NCBI GenBank assembly: GCA_004802705.1
Contig: SGPL01000395.1
Coordinates: forward strand, 1 to 31,233
From: Bondarzewia mesenterica
Taxonomy: Eukaryota; Basidiomycota; Agaricomycetes; Russulales; Bondarzewiaceae
Direction: 5' to 3'
DNA: 31,233 bases
This document shows positions 8,161 to 19,300 of the stretch, piece by piece. The first letter of the stretch is position 1. Every line of letters starts with the position of its first letter. A program made the translations under genes and the position numbers. Below the pieces are notes generated by a model. That model had not been told where the DNA came from. It searched no databases and saw only the letters and a program-made list of their open reading frames with translations.

Positions 8161-11021
8161 CTAATCGGTCTTTTTGCGGGAAAACTACACATGAAACACA
8201 AAGAGAAACATCATCAGCAATCATTTTGCCTCCACGACGTGGAATAGCGTTTACTAATGTGACGACCGTTCCATCCTCCAGTACATGCTTTCTCGGTACC
8301 AGTTCGTACCCAAAAACCTTTGGTAGAAAAATGCGCCACGCCGCCCAATAGAGAACACCGGTGACCAAGATGGCGATACCGACAAGACAGTATAAGTAAT
8401 ATGGCAGAGGGGGGGTATCGCCTACTTTGTTAGCGGGGCGGAGGAATGGTGCGACAAGCACTTAGAGTTCCAAGCAGCGAGATAAGCACAAAGGGAAATA
8501 TATATGTAAGTTGCGAGGCTTCACAAAGGGTTTGTAGACTTACGGAAGACTGATGCAGCGAGGAAAAACACCGCCAACGGCCACCAAACTGAAGTAATTG
8601 TCTTCAGCAAAAGCAACGAGACGAGATTCCAGGCGATGCGAAACATTACCTCTGAAGGGTCGGTGGATAGCCGGTTTTGTCCATCTGAGATAAAACAGAC
8701 CCTGGAACAGACTGCGCATTCATATTTTCTGGCACAGGTACTGCGACGGTCCATACGTACGATGACGATGAAAAAGTTGATGACTTGCTGTGGATAGCCT
8801 TCAATATCAAGGATGAATGGATAGGCAACAGAAGGCGGAGGCGCAATGATCACGATGACCTGTTAATGTCATCTGTTGTGAATCTCACCTTCTCCTTCAT
8901 TGCTGTGCACAAGACGATCGAAGACGTACCGAAGGAATTAAATGAATGATAAGGCCTGGTAGGGGTGATTTTCCAGTTGGCCAGTTGGAAGCCCAGAAGC
9001 GGTTGCCGAAGGGGAGTGGGACTCCTTCCTTCGCAAGTTCCTGGTTGACTCGAGATGCTGCAAAAGTCTGGAGATGTTGATCAAGCGAATGTACGGCCAT
9101 GGGTGTAGAGGGTACGTACGACAGTGATGACATTCTGAGAAGAGGGATTAGAGCTCAGCAAACGACTGGGTGGCGCTGGAGAATGAACTTACCCTGCGTG
9201 AGGGAAAGGAATTCTAAAACAATCAACGCAGGTAAAAGAACATGAATAGAAACCTACCCCAGAGCACTGCGGGCCGCACATTCCACCTTAGTCCCAGAGT
9301 GACAGTGCATCGGAGAAAATTCAGCGATGCGTACCTCAGCGCAACGAAGACGGACAGCGCCTTCTCTGCTTTGACACCAAAGACATTCTTGAAGAACAAG
9401 GCCGCGACCGTCACACCGGACTTCAGGATCTCCGCTTTTGTTGCGGCTCTGGAGATGGACAAGATCAACATTAGCATATCACTTTCGCTAAGCCATTTGT
9501 GGTGTAGGATGTAAGTGCCAGGAGGATAGTGTAGAGAGACTCACGCAAAATAAGCAACATTCGCAAGCATATACAAAACGGAGACGACTCCCAGGCCAAG
9601 GGGTCCTGCAATTTTTAAGGTTCGTACGGGGTTCTTGACATCGTTCAAGACGTAGTTGACATTCGACCATCCGGCGTACGCATTCAGAACTTTGAACGTT
9701 GCCGTTGCATACTATGAAAAAATAATTCGAGGGTGAGATGGGATCAGTGAGGAACTGTGAGAGGGAAAAGAGGCATACATCGTTGCTGCTATGCGAACTA
9801 CCCTCGAACGCGTCCCGAAAGTTGGCGTGGGGATCTTCAATGTGAGTTCTTCCAGACAGAACAACCCAGCCTTTGAACAATAATGAATTTGTGCATTGTA
9901 TGCGACTGGACAGTAGCTGCTCGCCAGCACTTACCGGTGATGACAACAAAAAGGAGAATGACGATCTTAAACACCGACAATGCCTAGAATTTGAAATCAG
10001 CTTGAGATGGATAGAGGTTTTAAGCCAACGAACGTTCATCAAGTAGACGCCATATCTTGGAACCAAACCATGCAACAGAGTGACAAAAAAAAATTACTGA
10101 GGGGACACAAATATGAAACTGCCAGACTAAGTGGACGCGATTGAACACACACCTCCAAGTGCGATACCGCGTTCCGTCCAACGGCCTGCTTCATGTCCAG
10201 CGGCAACCAGTATACTGAAACGTAGTGGATAGATAGAAAATCAGTGATCTTCTCCAGTGGAAGACGAGGTCTGGTAGATACTTTTGCGCAAAGACCTGTA
10301 ACAGCAAATGAATCAACGCCAGACCCCCCAACTTAAGTTTGATTATAAGCGCTTACGATGCACCCAGAAGCAGTGAATCCCAACAGAATTGCTACCATTG
10401 CGAAAACGACCGTGGCGAGATACTTGGGTTTCTGGTAGACGGCTTCGAGATATACCTTCTCCCCACCGGATCTTGGGAATATTGTGCCATATTCAAGCCA
10501 AATGAACAGTCCGCAGAATGACAGAACAAATCCAAGGACCCAGAGCATCAATGATGCGCCAACAGAACCGACGGATCCAAGGATAGACGAGGGAGTGGAG
10601 AAGATACCAGTTCCAATTATACGGCCCACACTGGGTGAGAAAATGACTGTTAGATTCTGATGACGCTCACTTGCCTCACTCGTAGCGGTCGGACCAATGA
10701 GAAGAGTACTCACATCAGAAGCGTACAGCTGAAGACACCCAAATGACGACCCATACCTCCAGCGGTGTCTATCAGACGCCCCATAGAAATGATCAACTTC
10801 CTGTGTGACCGATACATACCCAGAAAAATGAAGCATTACGCACCTTCGTCGAAAGTAAGCTCACCAGGATTTAGTTCCTGTACCGAGTTGTCAACCTCAT
10901 CCTGAGATCCTTTTGCATCAGCCGCGGCATACTCTTCCTTCGCGCTCTCAGGTACAACCACGGACGTTATCGCGTCAGCGATATCTTCAGAGTTTTTGGA
11001 CGAGTTAAAAAACATCACCAT
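8161..11021 (-). CDS. MUP1/LAT-type amino-acid (methionine-like) permease, about 19 exons
   Basis: Minus-strand exons: 11021-10844, 10768-10714, 10630-10357, 10295-10282, 10214-10153, 10096-10034, 9983-9935, 9870-9779, 9711-9545, 9448-9335, 9266-9258, 9193, 9134-9120, 9067-8930, 8859-8761, 8701-8650, 8588-8544, 8460-8255, 8184-8161; about 551 residues. The APC-superfamily signature RIIGTGIFSTPSSI begins near residue 81. Further family landmarks are GRTHIEDPHANFRDAFEG, YAGWSNVNYVLNDVKNPVRT, FFKNVFGVKAEKALSVFVAL, ASRVNQELAKEGVPLPFGN, LPKVFGYELVP and the C-terminus VVTLFSRKKTD. About 12 membrane helices import amino acids at the plasma membrane; closeness to yeast Mup1 suggests methionine or cysteine, but the substrate is inferred. 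The first 60 residues are a charged cytosolic tail. An in-frame ATG at 11063 is an alternative start. Two oddities: exon 10096-10034 carries a T9 run one base too long for the frame, and a one-base exon at 9193 is needed. Confidence 0.9.
9120..9266 (-). other. Micro-exon cluster of the permease (9, 1 and 15 bases)
   Basis: Exon 9266-9258 (9 bases), then intron 9257-9194 (GTAGGT...GCAG), then the single G at 9193, then intron 9192-9135 (GTAAGT...TCAG), then exon 9134-9120 (15 bases). Joined to their neighbours they encode ALSALGNVITVTFAASRV, the expected transmembrane sequence. Skipping the one-base exon shifts the frame into an open alternative that replaces NVITV with an unrelated 22-residue stretch. 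Confidence 0.65.
10085..10093 (-). other. T9 run with one-base frame conflict in permease exon 6
   Basis: Downstream of the run the family frame reads VTLLHGLVPRYGVYLMN. The upstream exon joins at phase 1 and needs eight T, not nine. With eight T all 19 exons sum to 1656 bases, exactly 552 codons. No alternative AG acceptor restores the frame without dropping this conserved helix. Confidence 0.6.
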
Positions 11022-11911
11022 CCTAATTCTACCGCAGCGGATGAAGAAAAGGGAAGGGGCCACATATCCATGCTGTGATAACTTATTTATAACGAGGCCC
11101 CAAGGCAGACATTATAGATCCGTTCACGGCAGCCTTCTACTTAAAGGCAATTATGTTCACCGTCCGCGTATCAGCACACCACAGGTGACACGGGGTGTTC
11201 TGGTGGGTGGCGCAAGGGAGAGACATATTGGCGAAATTCTGCGATAGCTGCGCGCTCGTTCGTTCAGCTTATCATCGGCCCACTTCAGATGCCGTAAAAG
11301 TTGAGCTTCGCGGATTGCATCGTAAATTCAGGCTCAACGTGAAAAGTTCTTGATACTTCAGAAAGTGTGTGAGGAGGAAAGAAAGATGAAAACCGAGGAG
11401 TCAATATTCAACCCGCTGAACATCTGGCGCGATCGACATGAAAGGAGCACGTGCTGCGACGCGATCGAATTAGATCAAGTCGCGACTCGGAGCTTGCAGT
11501 GAACCCCGCATGCCCACGCGTCTCTAATCTTGTGGAGACAACTCTTGCCGTGAACTTTTGATTGATAAAAGAAAGAGGTGCGAGAAAGAAAAAAGAGGAA
11601 TTGATTATACATATCACTGTCCAAAGGGAAATTTCCTTCATCAATTTGGACTTCAGACTTGGCAGCAAATACTGCGTAAAAAAAGACGGGGAAAACACAT
11701 CGTAGGAGTAAATCAAAGAGGACACATTATTGAAAAGGATATGCGAAATCGAGGGAAATAGAAAAAGCGAAAGCGAAAGCGTGATATAATGCCTGACATA
11801 CAAACCAAAACATCTATCTGCATCCAGCCCTTGTCTCAAAACAACAATTTCACCAGGTCATTGCTGCTCAAGGCAAGTCAGATAAGCACCATGATCAGAA
11901 GAAGGATGATC
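11022..11911. other. Upstream region of permease and downstream region of F-box-like gene
   Basis: No coding signal was recognised. A short AAGCGA tandem repeat lies near 11764-11782. The half nearest 11021 should hold the permease promoter, and the half nearest 11912 should hold the 3' untranslated region of the F-box-like gene. Confidence 0.5.
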
Positions 11912-13003
11912 CTACTCACGGGTATCTGTATCCCCCCAATCCGCATCACTCTTCTGATGAGCATATCCTGGCGCCTGTTTCAGATCCAAATCCCATTCGT
12001 ACTCGTCCGACCACTTGACGAACGCCTCTTCCTCCATATACACCCTCTCCCAAACCTTGTTCTTCTTCATCTCCTTCAGCCGTACATCCTGCTCCTCCTC
12101 TATCGCACGCCACTCCCAAGCGCGGGAAAAGACATCTGACCGATTAGAGGCAATGTCATGCCATTCGAGACGTGCGCGACGGGTATACGGGAGAAGGAAG
12201 AATCTCTGATTGAGGGAGGCAAAACGGAGGACCATATTCCAGCGCGTAAGATCGTAACACTCGGCTTCTTGGCCTCGTGGAGCAGGTAGATCCAGACTGA
12301 GTACGATCATTTCGATTTTTCGACAATCGACCAGGAGGTCCTGCATAATGCAAATGATCTCGAACATCACGCTCTCCTGCTGCGTCGCTCGGATCATCAG
12401 CGCTACATGCGTTAGCGCAGGAAGGTCGCGTAAAGATGAAGAATGAAAGCCGGAAAGTGTCGAGGTATGAAGATGTGTGACTTGACTGAAGTAAGCTTCA
12501 CGGAAATTGATGGGTTTTGGGAGACCGTGGTGGTAGAGCATGAACGTGGTTGGTCGTATATCATGTTTCCGTAGCCAGAACGCATGTGCTCCGAGAAGTG
12601 GAGCGGTGATGGCAAGATTTAACACTTTCGTAAAAGCGCCTGCAACAGAATCAAGGGCATGCTCTATTGACGGCCGTTTAGCGGGAACGGCGAGAGCCAA
12701 AGAGTACACCGGGAATGATGCGACAGGTCGAGATGAGGATGGGGATGAAGAAAGAGGAAAGGGAGGGGGGCGTCTTGGCAAGAATGGTGCGGCGAAGGCG
12801 ACGACTTGCTCCGTATTCCGGAGGAGGATGGTATGATACAGAAAGGGGAGGACCAAGCGACGTATTGACTTTGATACAAGACAGAGAGCCTTGGCGTCTG
12901 TGCGATCAGCCATGGCCAACGCGACAAAGATTTCTCGGACGAGTTCGACTGGCAAGTTGCCCCATATTTCGGGACGGAGGATTGGCTCCGGATACGTGAT
13001 CAT
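11912..13003 (-). CDS. F-box-like domain protein, single exon
   Basis: One uninterrupted frame of 363 residues. The N-terminal part, WGNLPVELVREIFVALAM (about 15-32), followed by ALCLVSKSIRRLVLPFLYHT (about 39-58), fits the F-box-like motif found in large numbers in agaricomycetes. The F-box would bind Skp1 in an SCF ubiquitin ligase. The rest should be a substrate-binding or structural domain; no clear leucine-rich repeats are visible. A proline/serine-rich insert near residues 77-92 is probably disordered, and the C-terminus is acidic and charged. The target is unknown. The stop codon sits inside CCCGTGAGTAG, which resembles a 5' splice site, so a further 3' exon cannot be excluded. Confidence 0.7.
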   Translation of the reverse strand: MITYPEPILRPEIWGNLPVELVREIFVALAMADRTDAKALCLVSKSIRRLVLPFLYHTILLRNTEQVVAFAAPFLPRRPPPFPLSSSPSSSRPVASFPVYSLALAVPAKRPSIEHALDSVAGAFTKVLNLAITAPLLGAHAFWLRKHDIRPTTFMLYHHGLPKPINFREAYFSQVTHLHTSTLSGFHSSSLRDLPALTHVALMIRATQQESVMFEIICIMQDLLVDCRKIEMIVLSLDLPAPRGQEAECYDLTRWNMVLRFASLNQRFFLLPYTRRARLEWHDIASNRSDVFSRAWEWRAIEEEQDVRLKEMKKNKVWERVYMEEEAFVKWSDEYEWDLDLKQAPGYAHQKSDADWGDTDTRE

Positions 13004-14650
13004 CCGTACCTCTGAGGACTTGATTTTCCACCTAGATTCACCGAGAAAGTCAGGAATTCACCATCAGGCCCTTTTCCGACGTTCTGAAGGCAATCTACTA
13101 CGCTCAAAAGCCCCAAAGGAAACTCAAAAAAAAAGAAACGGAGAAGTCATAGAAAGTTATGTGAAATCTCATCACATTGCCGGCTAAAATTGAGGTGCTG
13201 CGATTGCTCGCGGGTGCGACGATAGCGATGTGCGAATCAAAAGCGGTAGAAGTTCAAAGGAAAGTCATACTACCACAATGGAGTGGAAACGCTGATTGTA
13301 TACACGAAAGCCTCACCAGTGGGTGTCAAGTCTCAGTGAGATTGATACCCAGACAGGTGAGGGCTCCCGGGCTGCACTGCTTTGTCGCACCCTTCCCGTT
13401 CAAAATACGCAGAGCAAATTCAACTGTTCACGCTGACCACACCGTCCCAGTGGTCCCAGGGATACTTCAGACAGCATTAACTGTTGACCGTGCCCCTGCC
13501 CCCCACGCACACTCGTCCCTTCATGCGAAGTGCAACGCAAACTTGCGAAGAAAATTTGAAGAGCTTACATTTGTATGACCCGTGTCTTGGCCTGCGAAGA
13601 TTCTCCAATTGCTCGGGCCATAATTAGTGCAGCAATTCTATAAAATCAGTTGCAAGACTCTGGAAGACTCGGAGGAGCTGAAGTAGAGACGAATATAAAT
13701 CCGCTTCAGAGGGTACTTGTCACAGATTGGCGTGAGTAGTATCAGGGCGAGAAATAGAAAATTGCGAAATTCTTGCTCGTACACAGAACAACTATCTTCT
13801 GTGCGAGGTCGGCCAAAACACAACATGAGACGGTGAGACCAGACAGCTCTGCGCAGTCGCCAATAAGCTCGAGCATGCGGCTTACGCGATCGGACGACAA
13901 AGGCCGTGACGAAGTGCATCGTGGCGGTCACGGTACTACGAGCAACAACCTCATCGGCTCTGAGCCTCTACTTACATCTCCACATACACATATCGAGCTG
14001 TGTCTTTCTCTCAAAAATGTGAAGCTCTGTATTTCAGAAAGCTGTCATTGTTTCCCTCTGTCGACTTCTTTGTTGAACATTAAAAGTGGACAATGGAATC
14101 TCGCCACGTGGACCCATTAATCCAAGATTGTGAGGTTGGGGGTAGGAACCCACGCCAAAGGCTTGCTGGCAAATGGCAACCGTCTCCATCCATTGTCCTC
14201 TCCTCGTCTGCCGTCCATTCTCCTCATTGTCTTGAAGACACATATAAGTTCGCTCTGAGCTTCACACTCCACAGAGGGGTTGAACTTTCGCTGGCTAGGT
14301 GAGTACAGCAGATTTATGTGAATAAGGCATCGAATAGCTAACGGAAAAAACTCGTAATCAGTCATAAGGCAGGGTATACCAAAGAGAAAGGTATATCCCA
14401 GAGGAAGAGGTAAGCAAGAAAAGTCGTAAAAGCGTGAGACTGATGCAACAGGCCGTCAAGACCTTCTGCGTGATGAAAGGATACAGGTAATACAGGGGGA
14501 GCGAACAGTTCAAACGTATCGCGGGCGTGAAGGATACAAATGTGCATGATTGCGCGAGGGAAACAGCAAAGGAAAGGATCTCAAGGTAAGTGTACAACTA
14601 TCCGTACATGTTGCTTCCACCAGTGGACAACAGTGTCGTTGTTGAAGGCA
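13004..14650. other. Gene-free spacer of about 1.6 kb
   Basis: Open frames here are short, overlap on both strands and carry no recognised motif. The region should contain the promoter of the F-box-like gene and the 3' flank of the HMG-box gene. Confidence 0.5.
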
Positions 14651-16387
14651 TTAGAAGCGTTCCGCGGTCATATTCAATTCGTCAAGCCCGAACATGGTCG
14701 TGAATGGGTCGCTGGCTTGATTACTGACGTTTGACATATCCGTATTGCAGAATTGTTCGCCCTGGAAACCGCACCCGAAGGACTCGACGGGCACAGACTG
14801 AGAATTGTCGTGGTACTTTGGTGTTCCAAGCTCAATTGGCGGGATGAGGCTCAGATCAAAGTCCTCATTGAACAACGGATGAGTACCGCTTGTCCACCCG
14901 CCGTTGAAGATGTCCGTTGACCAGGCGTACGGTTGATATTCGAATTGGAGAGTTTCGGAAAGATCCTCAGTCATCGACTGACTGTCGGGCACACAGACTG
15001 TCGCATGCTGCTGCCAGGCGTCGTCGGGAATGTTGATCACTTCGAGTACCGCTGGGGGCGTATACGGTCGATGCTGAGGTGAGCAAGAACCAGACGAGCC
15101 AGTCGTGAACGCAGGGGAAACAAGCTGCTGCTGCGTGGGCGCAAACATGCCCTGATCTGGGCCGACGCAGAGCGAGTCGACAGGTACGTCGTTTTTGTTA
15201 TAGCCATTTATAGTGAACGGCGTGGGCTCAAACATTCCTTGGAACTCTTCGGAGCACTGCGAGACGAGTCAAGGTAATGTTAGACTGTTTAGGGAATGGG
15301 AACTACGAGAGATAGGCGGGAAACATACGTTGATGTCTGGATCCCAACCTTGGGGCTCGGGAAACGGCTGCTGAGACTGATTGGAAGGAGGTACGTAGTC
15401 GAAGTTCATCTGTGGAATCTGCATAGCGTTGGACAAGGAGGGATGGCGTGGGACCATCGGCATCATGGATGGCGAAGTTGGTGTGGAAGGCATGAAGAGC
15501 GACGGGACCGAGATGGCTTGCTGATAATACAGGGGTGGAGTTGGCGCAGACGCTGCTCGGCGACTCTGACGCGCAGGGACCGGAAGTACGCATGAAAGAC
15601 CCTCGCCCTCCTCCACCTCGTCGTCCTCGACACTCTTTCCCTTCCCTTTCTGACTAGCCGTCTTCTTCCCCTTGACCCGCTGTGGCCTGTAAACGTAGTT
15701 GGGGTACAACTGCTCGTGTTCCTTCTTCTTCTCTTTGGCGAGATCCTCCCAGTACTGCCGCTCCTCGGGTGGCAGGGACTTCCACTGCTGGCTGATAGTC
15801 TTAGAAAGATCTGCCTGACGCTGTTTCTTGGTGATAGGTACAGGTGACCCGTCGGCACCCTCGCCAGCCTCTTTTGCGCCCAGCGCAAGATTACGGTCCT
15901 CGCAGCACTTACGCCGAAAAAGAATGAACGCGTTCTCCGGCCGCTTGATGTAATCGTCATCTCCCTTCTTCGGTCGACGCTCATTGATGTCGCTCGCTGT
16001 GGAACGGCGTCTGCGATGCGTGGGTGTCGTTTTGGTGGCAGCAGGCGAGGACTGCGTCGAATCGACTGGTCGGAAGGAAGCGTCGGACGAAGTGAACGAG
16101 GATGGGGTGCGGGTCTTTGGTGGGGGAGTGAGCGTGAGCTGTTTGAGATCAGGCTCAAATGGGGAGTTGGACGGCGTAACAAAGGGAGTGTCATTGATAG
16201 GGAAAGTAAAGGCGCGCGGCGTCGGGGAATGATGTTCAGTGTGGGGGTCGGGGCGTCATCTACGGTCACTTCGAGTGCTGGTGAATGCCACAGATAAGTG
16301 AGTGCTGGTCATTGCATTATCTTTGGAAGTGATCTTCGCAGAATGCTTACATCGAGAGTGTGTGTCGCGAGTTCGGTAGGCGGGCAT
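14651..16387 (-). CDS. HMG-box transcription factor (one-base frame break near N-terminus)
   Basis: Exons on the minus strand are 16387-16351, 16304-15329 and 15256-14651, giving about 539 residues. The HMG box spans about 131-220: it opens YIKRPENAFILFRRKC, and after an insert continues ADLSKTISQQWKSLPPEERQ and YWEDLAKEKKKEHEQLYPNY. This is the sequence-specific (MATA/ROX1-like) HMG class that bends DNA; the fungal relatives include mating and development regulators such as Prf1 and Pcc1, but orthology was not tested. The region before the box is proline/serine/threonine-rich; the region after it is rich in P, S and Q, ending in an acidic part that may activate transcription. A frame change is required near residue 38 at the G4 run 16224-16227: one added base gives exon phases that fit exactly. 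The alternative is a long intron ending before LTLTPPPKTR. Confidence 0.85.
16224..16227 (-). other. Frame break in HMG-box gene at a C4 run (coding strand)
   Basis: Upstream, the frame reads EVTVDDAPTPTLNIIP. Downstream, the frame continuous with the HMG box reads TPRAFTFPINDTPFVTPSNS. The two join cleanly if the run held five C instead of four. The upstream frame continues open for a long way without resemblance to any protein. Confidence 0.6.
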
Positions 16388-19300
16388 GATGCTTGTTATT
16401 CTAGGAAAGACGGGATGGGGGATCGCTGTGGAGATAATGGAATAAAAGGAAGACAAGCTCGCGCGAGACCGAGAAACGTCGAGACTCCTGCTGTCGACAG
16501 GAGGGAGGCTAGTTTGGGGAGGCTCAAGAAGGTTGGAGGAGGTACCGCTTGTTCTTTTGTCTCGCGAGGACCCGGAGGGCGCAAACAATTGTGTGCAGGT
16601 CGCAACGTGCACAACAATACGAGCGTGCTAATGCTTTATAGTGTTTGGAGAGATGGCACCAAGGTTCCGCCGAAGACCTCCATCGCTTTTTCGTAAGTGC
16701 TAGATCTGACCTCTGCGTCTCACTCATTGTTTCTCCCAGATTAGGATCGTCGAGGGGCGTGGTCCCGAATTCAGGTTGGGGTCCTCGCGTCGTCTCCATT
16801 CCGTAACCAAATAAACCTAAATATCCAGCCACCTGCCGTCTTGTTATTGTCTTGACCTTCACGAGAAGACTTTGCTCAGGTGCCGGCCATCCGGTCGAAA
16901 TCTCCCGTGGGACTCACTTGTTCCGATGACCCAGCGCATCGTGTTATCGCCTTACTCGACCTCGATAAAGCCCCGTGCTGGGCCCACCTCCAATCCTTAT
17001 TTGCTTCCATTTCCAACGCCGTGAATCGATTCAGAGAGTCGAACCTGGTATAACCTCCGCACTTTCCGCCGGGAGGTACGGCCGTGCCCGCGTTATTTCC
17101 TAACTCGCGCACGGATCCGACTCGTCCAGCATTCCCAGGTGGCCACACCGGAGTCTATTCTGGGGATCTTGAATCTGACTCGTAATTGCTAGGGAATTGT
17201 CGTGGTCTCGCCTATCTTCCCCGCATTTGGCAGGATCGCTCCAGTCGCTCGTTGCGATGTGGCATGTCTGAAACTTCGCCTCTCTTTCATAGGACAACAC
17301 TCAAGAGACGCTGCGTCGGGATGGCTGCGATCTTCCTATACATCTCTAGGCTCGTGTCTCGGTCCCGCCTGCTCGACGTTTTACAAGAAACTGTATATTA
17401 GCCCTCCGCCTTTGCTATCTGACTATTTACTTTCGCATCACCCCTTCATAATTTTCCGAGTTTTCCATTCATATTCTCGGAATTTCCCTCTGGCTTGCTC
17501 ATCCGCCCGAGTCGGCTGTGTCAATCATCACACAATCATTAACGGGGTTTGGGTTGATCTGAAGAATATACCTATCCTGGTCATCATCGTCCGCCGTACG
17601 CGATGATACGTGATAAACTATGATAGCTGGAATTCCTTACACTCCTTGACGTTCGCCCTGCTTTAGAAGTTTAATATCATTCAACACCATGTGCTAAATC
17701 TTAGGTATTACTATTGACTAAGCACATGAGTTCTGCGAGGATGGTCCTGCCGGAGTAGGGAAAACCGGTCTGCTTGTCTGGCTATCAATGCCTGTGGCTG
17801 TGCATATGATATCGAGTTCAGAAAACGTTCAGCACGCGGCCTTCAACCTCATCCCGCGATGCGCATCGACGGGACTTAGACTACATTGGACACAAAAACT
17901 TTGTTTTTTTTGCCATTCGCACTGCTCGCCCGTCATCGCGAGGATTTTGAACTCTGGGTCTTTGAATGGTCAATGCAATACTCTTGTGCACGCGCTTTGA
18001 CCGCCGACATGACCCTTGGCCTGCATCGTGTATCGGCAAAGTCGGCCCATAGTCTTCAGGATGTCATTTCAAGCCAAGTTACTCATTTTGCTCTTCTCCA
18101 TGCATAACAAGCTCCCAGATCATATGACACTCAGCGGACATAAGCAGAGATTCCCGTTGGGATATTACTCTCGCGGCGGCCTCGAGGCTTCGCAGGCGGA
18201 GGTGTACACGACAGACATTGGACGCATATACGTCCTCATGATTCTGAAAGCCAACTTTGCTCCACGGAAGCACCCACGCTTATGGCATCTCCGTCATTGC
18301 CATCAATCACACTGCGACGTGTCTGACAACGTGTCTGAAGGCTATATCGCCCGCCTACCGTTCATACAATTTTTTCCGAAGTTTTCTGGTTTCGGTATGG
18401 TTGGGCCTTGACGTTGATGATCCGCTGCGGCACGTTACGGGTTCTATATCGACCGGTATTTTCTTCTCGTTTGCGCCCATGTTCTTGTCTCGGATCGGAT
18501 CACTTACCATGGCAAGTGCTAAGAAGTGCTAGGCCCCTAGGACTCTTGTCTCAATTTCTAGCCATATCCGGTATTCACTGTATGTTTCATTGTGCCCTGC
18601 CTTCAGGGCCTGTGTGGCAAGTCTCATTCAATTCTTTGACCTGTCGCCTTGACTACGGTCGAAAACAAAACAACTTATTGCTATTCTCTATCTTTGCATC
18701 AGGATCCGACAATAGTGCTTGGGCTCTTAAGGTCCGCTCTATGTGCACAGGGATATGTCATGGCATTCGGCTTCCGTATCCGTATAGGTCTCGGGAACGG
18801 CCGTTACCCAGATGAAGAGATGTTCCTGCATCACGAATCCACTGGTCCAAGTTTAATCGCGCATGTGCGCACCTCCACAGCCGATGAGATACGGTCACTT
18901 ATCATCATCCGACTGACACAGCTCTCATGTGAAAACGTGTGAGTTGAGCAGCATCTTGAGAATACTTCCATTGCATTATCATATCACCCTTGTGGTAAGG
19001 GAGGGAACGATTTGCCCATCAAGCTCACGGACGTCTCGCTCGCTGACTATTTTTGTTTTTCGTCCAGATTTGGCTCAAAGGTGAACCTCCATTCCCATCT
19101 TCACGCCGCCCACGATAATCGGTTAGTGCGGGAATTGGCGCCTTCACGCGCCTCTATAGCTGACGTTCACGGTTCAGAAGGACGAATCCCCTCCAAGATC
19201 ATGATTGTTATGCGAAGTACTTGTCTCGCACGAGGGTACAGCTAACGAGATCAGAATGCCAAAGGTGTTCCGGAAGCCTTGTAGATTCCATTGGTGGCGT

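Noticed and set aside
11408..11839. 143-residue minus-strand frame downstream of the F-box-like gene
   Set aside because: Low-complexity serine/leucine/phenylalanine sequence from a T-rich region, with no motif; likely 3' untranslated sequence.
15463..16269. Long 268-residue minus-strand frame over the HMG-box gene
   Set aside because: It is mostly a shifted reading of the HMG-box exon, with arginine- and serine-rich composition; only its first few residues are the true N-terminal frame.
18016..18815. Overlapping plus-strand frames suggesting a membrane transporter
   Set aside because: No recognised transporter signature, inconsistent frames and no clear splice chain; left as an unexplained region.
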